DNA of 64,000 nt from Roseiflexus sp034432635 (GTDB taxonomy: Bacteria > Chloroflexota > Chloroflexia > Chloroflexales > Roseiflexaceae): contig DAOUBK010000018.1 in the NCBI GenBank assembly GCA_034432635.1, positions 33,282 through 97,281 of the forward strand. Direction: 5' to 3'. A model generated the notes under the pieces. It saw only the letters and a list, made by a program, of their open reading frames with translations, was not told where the DNA came from and searched no databases. Below, piece by piece: positions 54,081-64,000 of the stretch. The translations under genes were made by a program, and so were the position numbers. Numbering within the stretch: the stretch's first letter is position 1; every line of letters starts with the position of its first letter.

Positions 54081-54503
54081 TTGCGGCACCGGCACGCCGG
54101 ACTCGATCTGCTGGTGCGCCTGACGCATCAACTGCTCAAGCCGGGCGTTGATGATCTCCTGCCACTCGGCAGCCTCGTGGTCTTCGAGCGCCCCCCCGCC
54201 GTACTTCAACTCCATTGCCATATCCCACCCTTTGCGCTGCGCAAAGCGTTCGATCTGCTCACGTCGCTCGGGCGACCAGCGCTCGATGTAGCGCTGGAAG
54301 GCGCGTACCAGTTTGCCCGACCCGTCAGGGTTGAGCGCCGGCAGGGAAAATGTGTCGTGCCCTTCGTGAGCGGTATCGGGGTTCTTTGCCGATGTGAAGT
54401 AGATCACCATGCACGTGCGACAGCAACGGTATTCGCCGGCGCCGTGAAAATCGGCGGGGTTGCTCGCAATCGCTCCAATGAGCATCCGATCGGTTATTGC
54501 CAT
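54072..54503 (-). CDS. Hypothetical protein with cysteine pair, 143 residues
   Basis: I do not recognise the family. The protein starts MAITDRMLIGAIASNPADFH and has EYRCCRTCMVIYFTSA, a possible metal or redox site. It continues with a helical, charged C-terminal half (YIERWSPERREQIERFAQRK) and RLEQLMRQAHQQ. No signal or membrane helix is seen. AGGAAC precedes ATG 54503. Its 3' end overlaps the convergent CpXC gene by nine bases. Confidence 0.7.
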   Translation of the reverse strand: MAITDRMLIGAIASNPADFHGAGEYRCCRTCMVIYFTSAKNPDTAHEGHDTFSLPALNPDGSGKLVRAFQRYIERWSPERREQIERFAQRKGWDMAMELKYGGGALEDHEAAEWQEIINARLEQLMRQAHQQIESGVPVPQSK

Positions 54504-54637
54504 AGTACTGTTCCTGAACGAAGCAATGTCATACCTGTCTAGTAGCATAGCATAAAAGAAGTGTGTTGTACATAGTCGCGATTGTGGGCTGCCTGTGCTA
54601 TACTGTGCCCGGTTCGATCCTGCCACGGAGGTTCGCT

Positions 54638-55618
54638 GTGAAAATCCTTGTTACTGGCGGCGCCGGTTATATCGGAAGTATTTGCGCCGCAGAACTCCTT
54701 GCAGCCGGTCACGATGTCGTGGTGTTCGACAATCTCTATCAGGGTCATCGCGCAGCCGTACCGTCCGGGGCAGCCTTTGTCGAAGGCGACCTGTGCGACC
54801 TAGATGCGGTGGCGCGCCTGTTTCGTGATCATCGCGGGTTCGACGGCATCATGCACTTTGCGTCGTTTACGCTGGTGGGCGAAAGCATGCAGCTCCCGCT
54901 CAAGTATCTGCGCGACAATCTGGTCGCTGCAGCGAACCTACTTGAACAGGCGGTTGCGCATGATGTCGGGCGCTTCATTCTCTCGTCCACTGCCAATCTG
55001 TTCGATGACCCGGAGACCATCCCGATCGACGCCGATGAACGCATCGTGCCAGGTTCGCCGTATGGCGAGTCGAAGTATTTCATCGAACGGACACTCCACT
55101 GGTTCGAGCGCATCTACGGATTGAAGTACGCCTGTCTGCGCTATTTCAACGCCGCTGGCGGCACCCCCGACCGCGGCGAGCATCATGAGCCGGAACTGCA
55201 TCTGATTCCGATTGTACTCCAGGTGGCGCTTGGTCAGCGCGAGAAGGTGATCATTTTCGGCAATGATTACCCGACGAAGGATGGCACATGTGTGCGCGAC
55301 TATATCCATGTACTCGATCTGGCGCAGGCACACATTCTAGCACTCGAAGCCCTCGATCGCCTGGGTAGTCGCAAGTACAACCTGGGCAACGGCAACGGTT
55401 TCACCAACCTGGAAGTCGTCGAGACGGCGCGGACCGTGACAGGTCACCCCATTCCGTATGAGTTCGGTCCGCGGCGCCCCGGCGATCCGGCGATCCTGAT
55501 TGCCTCCTCAGAGAAGATTCGCAGTGAACTCGGCTGGTCGCCGCGCTTTCCGCATCTGGAACAGATCATCGGGAGCGCCTGGGAATGGCATCGCCGCCAT
55601 CCGCATGGGTATCAGTGA
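54638..55618 (+). CDS. galE: UDP-glucose 4-epimerase
   Basis: GalE interconverts UDP-glucose and UDP-galactose. The 326-residue extended SDR has the NAD motif GGAGYIGS, serine in LSSTANLF, YGESK as the catalytic YxxxK, and RYFNAAGG and CVRDYIHVLDLA typical of GalE. It starts with GTG behind GGAGG. A TATACT at 54599-54604 is a likely -10. A related nucleotide-sugar epimerase cannot be fully excluded. Confidence 0.92.
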   Translation: MKILVTGGAGYIGSICAAELLAAGHDVVVFDNLYQGHRAAVPSGAAFVEGDLCDLDAVARLFRDHRGFDGIMHFASFTLVGESMQLPLKYLRDNLVAAANLLEQAVAHDVGRFILSSTANLFDDPETIPIDADERIVPGSPYGESKYFIERTLHWFERIYGLKYACLRYFNAAGGTPDRGEHHEPELHLIPIVLQVALGQREKVIIFGNDYPTKDGTCVRDYIHVLDLAQAHILALEALDRLGSRKYNLGNGNGFTNLEVVETARTVTGHPIPYEFGPRRPGDPAILIASSEKIRSELGWSPRFPHLEQIIGSAWEWHRRHPHGYQ

Positions 55619-55629
55619 CATATATGCGC

Positions 55630-57331
55630 TTATATTGGCTGGTAGCGGGCGACCATTTGCTGGAACGACTGCGCCAGTGTGTTCAAGTTCTGCGCAGCGC
55701 GCTCCGCCTGACGGGTACTGGTGAGGGTTTCTGAAGCCGTTTTCTGAATTGAGAGCAGCGCCTGCCCGATCTGATCCAGCCCGACGGTTGCCTAGCGCGC
55801 ACTGGCTGCCATTTGCACATTGACCTGTGCGCCGTTCTCGACTTCACCAGCGATGCAGTGGATGACGTTGCCCGCCTGAGTCACCAGTTGACTGCCGGCG
55901 TCAACCCGTCGGGCGCCCTCTTCAGTCACCACAACGGCTGCCTGAGTTGACTTCTGGATGTCCCCCAGGATCGAGCGGACCTGAGCTGTCGCCTGCTTGC
56001 TGCGCTCCGCCAGGTCGCGCACCTGCTGGGCTACGACGGAGAAGTTTCTCCCCTGCTCACCGGCGCGCGCGGCTTCGATAGCGGCATTGAGTGCAAGCAG
56101 GTTCGACTGATCGGCAAGTTCGGAAACCGTGCCGGTAATTGTGTTGATCGCCTGAGCCTGCCCGGCAAGCGACAGGATGGTTTGGGCGATTCCCTCAACG
56201 CGCTGGCGGATGTCGGTCATACTCAGCACCGTCTCTTCCACGCTCGCGCCTGCCGTCTCCATCAGCTGAGTCAGCGGTCGACGCAGTGATCGCTGGACAA
56301 ACCAGAGCATGACCATGATGGCAATACCTGCAGCAACGAGGGTCACCAGGACGGCATAGCTGGTCTGGGCGCGTACCACGCTGTAGAACTGCTCGATCGG
56401 CACCCGATGGATGTAGCACCAGTCTACCGAGCGCAACCTGCGAATGACCGATTCGCCTTCTTGGCCGGAGTTGAGCGCTCCTTCGAAGAAGAGGCGTTCT
56501 TCGACGCGCTGATTGAGGAGATTGATGCTCTCGATAACTTCAGGCATCAGGGATGGCTGGCGGATGAGCATTGCAGTATTGCTGCCAAAGCGACGCGCGT
56601 CGATCATCTCCTGCGCTACGGTCGGCGCCAGTGGTGCAACCGGTTGGAACAGGAGTTGCGGGAAATCCGGGATAGAGATGCGGATGCCATGGCGATCAAC
56701 AATGACGCTGTAGCTGCCTGTCCCGCTGCGATTTTTGTCCATCGCCACCAATCGGTGCATCTCGTCGAGTAAGACCCGCCCGTCCACTATGCCGATGATC
56801 GGCTGATTGGTCAATCCGTAGACCGGAGCAGTGAAATGGAGAAATACCTGCTCTTCATCCGGATCGGCGCCCATGTCGGACATAGCCGGTATGCCACGTT
56901 GTGCATCGATCACCTCTGGTTGCCAGCTGCGTCCTGTCCGACCATGTTCGGATTGGTGCTCAATACCGTTTTCCTGAAATATCCAGCAACGATAGAGTGT
57001 CGTAGTTGAAGGTGTTCTGCACCGCATTTATGACGAATTGCCCCCACTCGCGCGCTTCGGGGCTGTCCTGGTTTTCGAGCATTGCACGAACCAGCGGCAA
57101 CTGCGCGGTCAATGCGACACCGGAGCGCCGGTCTTGGAGATACATCTCTACGCGCTCGATCCCGTTGAGCGCCTGTGTATCGATCTGGTGACGCGCTGTG
57201 GCAAGAACGTTCTCCGTTGCTGCTGCATTGGTGAGCAGGGTAAGCGCCAGCATTGCTGTCATCATGGTGGCAATGGTGAACAGCACCAGACGGGTGCTCA
57301 GTGAGCGAGAGGGAGAGAGCGTTTTCAGCAT
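55630..57331 (-). pseudogene. Methyl-accepting chemotaxis transducer, broken
   Basis: The N-terminal piece starts at ATG 57331 behind AAGGAG and encodes an anchor helix and a sensor part ending SLLDISGKRY at 56960. The rest is in another frame from GIEHQSEHGRTGRSW. The shift falls in GGAAAACGG near 56967-56975. The second piece has a sensor domain, a membrane helix (VLVTLVAAGIAIMVMLWFV) and the signalling hairpin (TVSELADQSNLLALNAAIEA, then ARAGEQGRNFSVVAQQVRDL). TAG at 55792-55794 interrupts it, after which the same frame runs on to TAA at 55630. The gene has a frameshift and a nonsense codon in an otherwise complete transducer of about 567 residues. Confidence 0.88.
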
Positions 57332-57987
57332 AGCGAGTCTCCTTGTCATGCAGGTGTTGACTATCCGAAAGTTCACGTATGAGCAATGCAGTAAGCCAGA
57401 CTGCGTTGCTTACCACAACGTCGGTACTGCCGCAGACGGGCGTGGTGCTCGAAGACCGCAACACATTTAGGTACGCAATTGTAACACTTAACCGCGATTT
57501 TGATATTGGTGATGCTGTGCATAGATATGCACACTGCGATTGACATACCATGTCGGTGTTCTGATGACAAGGAGCAACATGTGAACGAAATGATAACAGT
57601 TTTGTTATGGAGTCGCGTTTATTTGCCTGTTTTCGTGCTTGCTTTTTCCTGTCGATCGCTTGTGTTTCATCGCTCACGCTCCATATCCCACGTTCTCTTC
57701 CTCATCTCTAACCAGACCTAAACGTTGATTCTGTACGAGCGTGCGTTATACTACATGCAGAAGGTCGCTGCGCCCACTCTCTCGCTGTACTACCTGCATA
57801 AAACCTCTGCATTGTGATTCTAGCAACCGGGTGCATAGTGGACCGGAGGCGTCTCTGGTTTTATCCTTTCTGTCCGATCCCCGGCGCCGTTCTGCACCTG
57901 CCCTGCAGGCGAGCGGGGGATGGCGTTACTGCACAATCTGATGGCGGTGAGTGTTATCCGCTTTCGGGCGTTGTGAAAAGAGCACGT
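57332..57987. other. Intergenic region
   Basis: About 656 bases, more AT-rich than average, between the divergent transducer and SARP genes. It must hold both promoters, but I see no pair of boxes good enough to list and no RNA motif. Confidence 0.4.
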
Positions 57988-59673
57988 ATGACGCATCCTA
58001 ACCATTCGAGCGCTCATCGCACGAAGTCCCGCAAAGGGGACAAACCCGGATGGCATGCGTACCGTCAGGCGCTTGACCTGTTGCGGCAACAGGAATGGGA
58101 TGGAGCGCTGCGTCAACTGGCTGAGGCAGAGGTTGTCTTTCGCACGACGAACGACATCGATGGGCAGTGGCGTGCACTGGCGGCTCAGGCTGAAATTCAC
58201 ATGCACGCGGGGATGGCGCCACAGGCAATGGCGCGTGCGCTGGCGGCGATGGCGATTGTCGAGCATCTCGACGACCCGCAGACGTGCGGTTTACTGGCAT
58301 GGCGCATTGCGCTGATAGCGCTCCATCAGGGTGACTACCGTCTTGGGAGCGCCTATCTCCAGCGTGCGCAGTTCTGCCTCGATATGGCAGACGCCGCGCC
58401 GCCGGGCGGGATACTTGCTTCTGCGGCGCAGATCTGCGCTGAGATTGCGCGCTGGCAGCAGGTGATTCTTCAGGGTCGGATGACGCTGGACGAAGGTGAG
58501 GCGATCATCAACGAAGCCCGCGCTGAGTTGATGCGCTGTTTGATCGATATTCATCGCGTGCTGACGGCACACGATCGTGCGTCGCCCGAAACCTGGGCGT
58601 GGGCGCCTGGCGCAATCCTTCCCCCGCCGCCACTGCTGTTGACCGCTGCACCGCCGCGATCGCTGGTGCAGCGCTTCCTGGCGTGGTGGCAGGCGCTCTT
58701 CTCTTCGCACGCTACGCCCAAACACCCGGTGGTGGTTGAGCCGGTCAGCGTGGAAGAAGAGATGTATGCTGGCGATGAAGTGACTGATCGGGTGGAGTCC
58801 GTTGTGCAGGATGAGGACACGGCAAACGAGCGTGGCGCAACGGCGGTGGATTATATTCCCGAGGTGCAGGGACAGGATCGGGCAACTGCCGACACAGCAA
58901 CCGCTGCGGGCACTGCCGGGTTGACCGTCTACACCTTTGGCAATTTGCGCGTCTACTTCAACGACGTGCTGATCGACCAGTGGGAAGGGGCGCGTTCGCG
59001 TTCACTGTTCCGCTTTCTCATCGCCCACCGTCGCACGCCGGTCGCGAAAGAACGCCTGGCAGCTCTGTTCTGGCCCGACTCGGAGCCGGACCTGGCGCGG
59101 CGCAGCCTGCATCAGGCGGTCTACTGCCTGCGACAGACGTTCAAGCGTGTGATGGGCGATACGCCGGTGGTGTTGTTTGTCAATGACTGTTATGCGCTTT
59201 CGTCGGATCTGTCGCTGTGGGTCGATGCCAATGCGTTCGAGGAATCGATCACTGCGGCGCGGAGTGCGTGGAGCCGGGGAGACATGGAGAGCGCGTTGCA
59301 GGCGTATGGTCGCGCAATTGATCTCTACCAGGGCGACTATATGGCCGAGGAGCCGTATGAAGACTGGGCGGAGGAACGCCGGAGAACGTTTCAGGCTGCC
59401 TATCTCGAAGCGTTGCATCAACTGGCGCGCGTCTATCAGGAACGCGGCGATTACCCGACTGCGATTATGCTCAGCCAGCGTGCGCTGGCGGTTGATAGTT
59501 GCGATGAAGATGCGCACCGGGTATTGATCGGTTGCTATGCAGCGCAGGGATTACGCCATCTTGCGGTGCGCCAGTACCAGATCTGTGTGGCGACGCTCAA
59601 GAGTCGGTTTGGTTTGAGTCCATCCGATGAAATCGAAGCGTTTGTGCGGAAGGTAGTCGAGGGTATGAACTGA
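57988..59673 (+). CDS. SARP/BTAD-type transcriptional activator with N-terminal TPR-like region
   Basis: The 561-residue protein has an N-terminal helical repeat region of about 200 residues (AYRQALDLLRQQEWDGALRQ and following). A disordered acidic linker comes next, then an OmpR-like winged helix (FGNLRVYFN, RSLFRFLIAHRRTPVAKERL, LFWPD, SLHQAVYCLRQTFK) and a BTAD helical domain (DLYQGDYMAEEPYEDWAEER, YLEALHQLARVYQERGDYPT). Such proteins activate nearby biosynthetic or secretion genes. The next gene is a secreted subtilisin. The start has only a weak AAAGAG; longer versions are possible. Confidence 0.82.
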   Translation: MTHPNHSSAHRTKSRKGDKPGWHAYRQALDLLRQQEWDGALRQLAEAEVVFRTTNDIDGQWRALAAQAEIHMHAGMAPQAMARALAAMAIVEHLDDPQTCGLLAWRIALIALHQGDYRLGSAYLQRAQFCLDMADAAPPGGILASAAQICAEIARWQQVILQGRMTLDEGEAIINEARAELMRCLIDIHRVLTAHDRASPETWAWAPGAILPPPPLLLTAAPPRSLVQRFLAWWQALFSSHATPKHPVVVEPVSVEEEMYAGDEVTDRVESVVQDEDTANERGATAVDYIPEVQGQDRATADTATAAGTAGLTVYTFGNLRVYFNDVLIDQWEGARSRSLFRFLIAHRRTPVAKERLAALFWPDSEPDLARRSLHQAVYCLRQTFKRVMGDTPVVLFVNDCYALSSDLSLWVDANAFEESITAARSAWSRGDMESALQAYGRAIDLYQGDYMAEEPYEDWAEERRRTFQAAYLEALHQLARVYQERGDYPTAIMLSQRALAVDSCDEDAHRVLIGCYAAQGLRHLAVRQYQICVATLKSRFGLSPSDEIEAFVRKVVEGMN

Positions 59674-60731
59674 CCTGCATCGCCGGTCGCTGCGCTTGCT
59701 GTTGCAATGATGCCCGGCGATCGGCTGGCGCGTAGGGGCGCGGAAGTGTCGTTTGTGCGCGCCTGACGCCACCTGGCAACGCCTCATCACCTCATCGTGT
59801 GCACCTGTTCCGTAGTTCAGGTTGCTGATCCTGTGCTCAACGTGAGAACCCCGGTCGCATGGCGGCGTCACACAACCGGGGCGTAGAGCAGAGCGTCAGG
59901 TGTTACCGTACCCGGTTCGCACGCGCCTCATTGCCGACGTGCAGAGCAATTTGCTGCTACGCGACCGATGGGTCGGCTCTGTCTGCCGTCCACCTGAAGC
60001 ACTCGTCCCGGCACTAGAGGCTGGTATGTACTGTGGCACCTGACCGGATCGTCCTGACCGTTTCGCCTCTCCACGCGGGTCGCGCACATTTGGCATGCAC
60101 GGGTCGCATCCACTGACGTGCGGACGCCGTGCTGACCCGCGCTGCCAATCACGCGCGCATCGGTTTGTCCTGGCACGTACCGGCAAGGGGCGACCCATGC
60201 GTCGCCCCTCCCGGTTTTCCCGACACCCTCTGGCGCCGCGATTCGCGGCAGTACAGCGCACTGTGGTGGATGCTAGCGCCAGACGCCGGCGTGCCTGGGA
60301 CGCACGGTGCGGTGTGACTGTGATCAGCCGATGCCGCTTCCATCAGAAAGGAACGTGCATAACAGGCGCTAGATGCACCTCACAACCCTCTCCAGCTCGG
60401 CAGCAATCGTCCATTTTCCTGGTAACAATCTTTTAATCTTTACGCAGGCTGAGGCCTGTTTTCCTCTTTCTGAAGCCCTGTGAAGCCGATCCTCATCGTC
60501 TGCGGAAGCACGTGCCCCCGGACTTGTCGGTTTGACCGGTATCGGCTACCATAAGAGAACCCGTAGCGAGTAGAACATCGAGCAAAGCAGAGCCACGCCT
60601 ATGACGTGCTGATCATGCTGCAGGCGCGGGTATGACCGGGCACCCAGCGAAAGGAGGTGGGCGCGGCGCTTCGCGCATGCCGTTGTATTGGGTAGTTCCC
60701 GTTGTTGAAGTATGCGAAAAAGGATCATTAT
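59674..60731. other. Longest gene-free stretch (1.06 kb)
   Basis: No gene is seen. It holds a strong hairpin GGGGCGAC/GTCGCCCC at about 60187-60206. A purine-rich AAAGGAGGTGG at 60649-60659 is followed by the small hairpin GCGCG/CGCGC. These lie in or near the leader of the subtilisin gene. Overlapping open frames here have no family features. Confidence 0.5.
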
Positions 60732-63700
60732 ATGCGACACCTTGCACGCTATGCCCGAATCACGGCGTTCATGCTTGTGTTTGTGATCGTGCTGGCGTCC
60801 ATGGCACCGATGCGCAACGTTGCAGCCCAAAGCCGACCAAACCGCCCCGCGCCTGGCACGCCGCTGACGATCGAACCGGTAACCGTCGCCAACCGTGAAG
60901 ACCTTGCCGTCAACAAGAACCTTGCCGTGTCGCGTGATGGCACCTTGGCGAGTGTTTTTATCAAGATCGACTCGCCATCGCTGGCATCATACATGGCGCA
61001 GAATGGTATCACCGACATCAAAGCACCGGCTGCTCAGAGTTACCTGCAACAGTTGAATGCGGAACTCGATGCACTGGTTGCGCAGGCGAAGCAGCGCGTT
61101 CCCGGCTTGCGCGTCACCCATCGCTTCGATCTGATCATCGGCGGCGTCTCTGTTGTGGCGCCGGTCGGCGAGATCGACAAACTGCGACGCCTGCCGAATG
61201 TCGTCGAGATTATCAACGACCGCATCGAGCAGATCGAAACCTACCGTACACCGGCGTTCATCGGCGCAACAACTGCCTGGGGGCGAGGTGGCGGGTCTGC
61301 GTTCGCTGGTGAAGGCGTGATCTTTGGCGTCCTCGACAGTGGCGTCTGGCCCGAACATCCGTCATTCTCCGACCCCGATCCGCTCGGCAAACCCTACGCT
61401 CCCCCACCACCCGCGCCGCTTAATCCTGGCGGTCTCCGCGCCTGTGATTTCGGCAGTGCGACACCCGGTGATGCGCCGTTCACCTGCAATAACAAGCTGA
61501 TCGGTTCGTACCGCTTCATGACAGCCTACGACTTTTTTGTCGGTACTGAACCATATGAGTTCCTCTCTGGTCGCGATGATGATGGACACGGTACCCACAC
61601 TGCTTCAACGGCAGCCGGTAACCGTGGCGTTTCGGCCAACGATGGCAGCCGGGCGTTCGGGACCATCTCTGGCATCGCGCCACGGGCATACATCGTGAAC
61701 TACAAAGTGTGTGGTGAGCAGGGATGCTTTACGACCGACTCGGCAGCCGCCGTGCAGCAGGCGATCCGCGATGGCGTGCACGTGATCAACTTCTCGATCA
61801 GCGGTGGTACCAATCCGTACAGCGATATCGCCTCACTCGCGTTTCTAGACGCCTACAATGCCGGGATTCTGGTGTCGGCATCGGCAGGGAACTCCGGACC
61901 GGCAGCCGATACGGTCAACCACCGCGAACCGTGGGTAGCGACGGTTGGCGCCAGCACCTCGGACCGGTCGTACCTCAGTACATTGACGGTGCAGGGCAGC
62001 AGTGGAACCTTCACTGCGGTTGGCGCTTCGAGCGGCGCCGGCATTTCGACACCTGCGCCGGTTGTGGTCAACACCGCCGACCCACTGTGTCTCAACCCGG
62101 CAGCAGCCGGCACATTCACCGGACAGATAGTTGTGTGCCAGCGAGGAATTATTGCTCGCGTTGCAAAGAGCGCGAATGTGGCAGCCGGTGGCGCTATCGG
62201 CATGATCCTCTACAATCCATCACCGAGCAGCCTTGACGCCGACTTCCATTCAATTCCGACAGTACACATCCAGAACACCGATGGCAGCGCATTGCTGGCG
62301 TTCCTGACTGCCAACCCTGGTGCGACGGCGACCTTCACCCCTGGCGCACCCGGTACGATCCAGGGTGATGTGATGGCCGGCTTCAGTTCACGCGGTGGTC
62401 CTGGTCAAACCCTCGGTATCAGCAAGCCTGACGTGACTGCACCCGGTGTCAATATTCTGGCCGGCTATACGGCAATCGAATACGGGCAGCCGGTGCCACA
62501 GTTCGCCTTCCTGAGTGGTACGTCGATGTCAAGCCCGCACAATGCCGGCGCTGCAATCCTGCTCAAGTGGCTCAACCCAACCTGGACGCCTGGTCAGATC
62601 AAATCAGCGCTAATGACCAGTGCGAAAGCTGCTGGCATCTACAAGGAGGACGGTGTTACCCGCTTTACGCCATTCGATGCCGGTTCGGGGCGCATCGATC
62701 TGCGCAAAGCCTGGGACCCAGGGCTGACGTTCGATGAGAGCGGCGACAATTATCTGGCATTGCAGAATGAGTTGTGGAAGGCCAACTATCCCAGCCTGTA
62801 TGTGCCGAAGATGCCGGGATTGATCACCGTCAGCCGCACGGTACGGGAGGTTTCCGGGTACGATAGTTTCTACAAGAGTTCTATCTCGTTCCAGGCCGGG
62901 CAACCGCGCGACTTCAAGGTCATCGTGCCGAAGGAATTCTTCGTACCGGCAAACGGTACCTACACCTTCGACATCACCGTCGATGCCCGTGATGTGCCGG
63001 TGGGTCAGGTGCGCCACGCAGTGGTGGTCTTCATCGAACGGAACGGGTGTCGCGTGCGCTTCCCGATCACTATCGTGCGTGGCGAACCTAATGTCCGGAT
63101 GGAGAAACAATGCGATCCGGCGACCCTAGCCTTGCAGGGAACAACCGACTGTACCATCTCCATCACCAATGCCACCTTCAACGATGTCACAGTGACGCTC
63201 AACGACACCATGCCGAAACAGTTGAAACTAGTGAGCGGGAGTGTCACTGGTGGCGCCACCGAAACGAGCAATGGCCTGACCTTCAGTGGAACCCTCACCG
63301 GCGCATCGCCACCCAATGTGAGCGCGGGTCGCTTGACCTTCAACGGCTATCTGTCCCTCGCCAGCCTCGGTGCGGCCCCGAATGTGAGCCTTGGTGACGA
63401 GACGATTGCCAACTTCACCCTGAGTCGCCCATTTGTCTTCGGTGGGCAAACGTACAACACCATCGGTATGGTCAGCAACGGGTATGCTGTGATCGGTGGC
63501 GGTACGGCAGCGGATGTGCAATTTATCAATCGTACCTTCCCCAACCCTGCCCGCCCGAACAATACGCTGGGTGCGTTCTGGACCGATCTCGATGGGAGCG
63601 CTGGAGGTAACTACTACGCTTACACTGTTGGATTTGGACCGTGCAGCAATCCGGCAAATGCCTGCTGGCTGATCCTGGAGTGGGAAAACGCACCGAACTG

Positions 63701-64000
63701 GGGTGATGGTGAATTGAACACCTTCCAGATCTGGATCGGGCTGAACGGCGTCGAGGACATTACCTACTCCTACGGTCCGACACTCTCTGATGGCGATGGC
63801 AGCTATGTCACTGTCGGCGCCGAGAATGTGTTCGGTAATCGCGGGGCGAATATCTACAGCAACGACGGCTTCGGCCCGGTTGTGGGTACTATTCCAACCG
63901 CGAACTCGAACGATGTCTACATCGCGACCACCCCCGGCACACCGGGACAGACCATCACCATTGGCTTCCGCGCCCAGGGTGTGCGCCTTGGACGCTGGAC
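60732..64000 (+). CDS. Secreted subtilisin-like serine protease (S8) with PA insert, cut by window edge
   Basis: The gene is open to the right edge, giving 1089 residues. A signal peptide (ITAFMLVFVIVLASMAPM, then VAAQ) precedes an inhibitor-like propeptide. The S8 catalytic residues are Asp202 in VLDSGVWPEHP, His286 in DDDGHGTHT, the oxyanion Asn387 in SASAGNSGP and Ser598 in SGTSMSSPH. A protease-associated domain (about 440-535, with QIVVCQRGIIARVAKSANVA) is inserted between Asn and Ser. After about residue 800 come beta-sandwich repeats of a DUF11/surface-protein kind, such as DVTVTLNDTMPKQLKLVSG. AAGGA lies seven bases before the ATG. It is probably an outside or cell-surface protease. 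Confidence 0.94.
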   Translation, partial: MRHLARYARITAFMLVFVIVLASMAPMRNVAAQSRPNRPAPGTPLTIEPVTVANREDLAVNKNLAVSRDGTLASVFIKIDSPSLASYMAQNGITDIKAPAAQSYLQQLNAELDALVAQAKQRVPGLRVTHRFDLIIGGVSVVAPVGEIDKLRRLPNVVEIINDRIEQIETYRTPAFIGATTAWGRGGGSAFAGEGVIFGVLDSGVWPEHPSFSDPDPLGKPYAPPPPAPLNPGGLRACDFGSATPGDAPFTCNNKLIGSYRFMTAYDFFVGTEPYEFLSGRDDDGHGTHTASTAAGNRGVSANDGSRAFGTISGIAPRAYIVNYKVCGEQGCFTTDSAAAVQQAIRDGVHVINFSISGGTNPYSDIASLAFLDAYNAGILVSASAGNSGPAADTVNHREPWVATVGASTSDRSYLSTLTVQGSSGTFTAVGASSGAGISTPAPVVVNTADPLCLNPAAAGTFTGQIVVCQRGIIARVAKSANVAAGGAIGMILYNPSPSSLDADFHSIPTVHIQNTDGSALLAFLTANPGATATFTPGAPGTIQGDVMAGFSSRGGPGQTLGISKPDVTAPGVNILAGYTAIEYGQPVPQFAFLSGTSMSSPHNAGAAILLKWLNPTWTPGQIKSALMTSAKAAGIYKEDGVTRFTPFDAGSGRIDLRKAWDPGLTFDESGDNYLALQNELWKANYPSLYVPKMPGLITVSRTVREVSGYDSFYKSSISFQAGQPRDFKVIVPKEFFVPANGTYTFDITVDARDVPVGQVRHAVVVFIERNGCRVRFPITIVRGEPNVRMEKQCDPATLALQGTTDCTISITNATFNDVTVTLNDTMPKQLKLVSGSVTGGATETSNGLTFSGTLTGASPPNVSAGRLTFNGYLSLASLGAAPNVSLGDETIANFTLSRPFVFGGQTYNTIGMVSNGYAVIGGGTAADVQFINRTFPNPARPNNTLGAFWTDLDGSAGGNYYAYTVGFGPCSNPANACWLILEWENAPNWGDGELNTFQIWIGLNGVEDITYSYGPTLSDGDGSYVTVGAENVFGNRGANIYSNDGFGPVVGTIPTANSNDVYIATTPGTPGQTITIGFRAQGVRLGRW

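Noticed and set aside
60570..60650. GAGCAAAGCAGAGCCACGCC recalled a cyclic-di-GMP riboswitch
   Set aside because: The conserved GGTCACGCA and tetraloop-receptor parts are missing, so the match is limited to a few bases.
60632..60898. Frame starting at ATG 60677 behind AAAGGAGG
   Set aside because: It overlaps the subtilisin signal peptide in another frame and its sequence is not protein-like; the subtilisin has its own AAGGA.

Overview
The window looks like a chromosomal segment of a GC-rich filamentous anoxygenic phototroph of the Chloroflexota, most likely a Roseiflexus. The reasons are the protein types (TrpB2, WYL regulators, SARP/BTAD regulators, a kinase with PQQ repeats, large GH13 proteins), the high GC, and small AACGTT intergenic arrays. 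That assignment is from memory of the families, not from a search. No photosynthesis genes are in view, and I see no CRISPR array, prophage or intact insertion sequence.

Layout. 1-538: start of a GH38 alpha-mannosidase running off the left edge. 1337-7004: minus-strand tryptophan operon trpS-trpE-trpG-(circularly permuted ATP-grasp protein)-trpD. 7111-9036: Tat-exported six-hairpin glycosidase-like protein. 9048-11630: second tryptophan unit, trpB2 plus a TIM-barrel isomerase/epimerase, behind a tryptophan T-box leader with a clear promoter. 11819-18022: phosphorylation cassette (FHA, VWA, PP2C phosphatase, Ser/Thr kinase with an eight-repeat propeller) with a divergent membrane SH3 protein. 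18053-23824: radical SAM protein, a 30-codon acidic ORF, tRNA-Val(CAC), WYL regulator and lon. 24800-31265: ECF sigma factor with membrane partner, small UPF0158-like protein, pgk, an odd SDR, a CinA/NadD-like fusion and a cation-efflux protein. 31266-36974: quinone oxidoreductase, a 1229-residue GH13 enzyme and a DUF2726 protein. 37119-41057: rhodanese plus YeeE/YedE sulfur transporter and an Lnt-like protein. 41495-47021: nurA, a decayed TdeIII-like restriction locus, menA, a broken RidA gene and a DJ-1/PfpI protein. 47463-49817: cytochrome c and a zone of gene fragments. 49818-55618: msrP-msrQ, cysK, a CpXC protein and galE. 55630-57331: a broken chemotaxis transducer. 57988-64000: a SARP/BTAD regulator, a 1.06 kb gap and a secreted subtilisin cut by the right edge.

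Themes. Tryptophan supply is split between an operon that carries its own tRNA synthetase and a tRNA-sensing T-box on trpB2. Sulfur and redox functions recur (rhodanese, YeeE, cysK, MsrPQ, cytochrome c, menA). Five loci are visibly decaying: the restriction locus, RidA, a CopC/YtkA-like fragment, a sensor-kinase fragment and the chemotaxis transducer. Several strong sigma-70-type promoters with exactly 17-bp spacers can be read directly, and two carry candidate control elements at the start site (lon, cysK).
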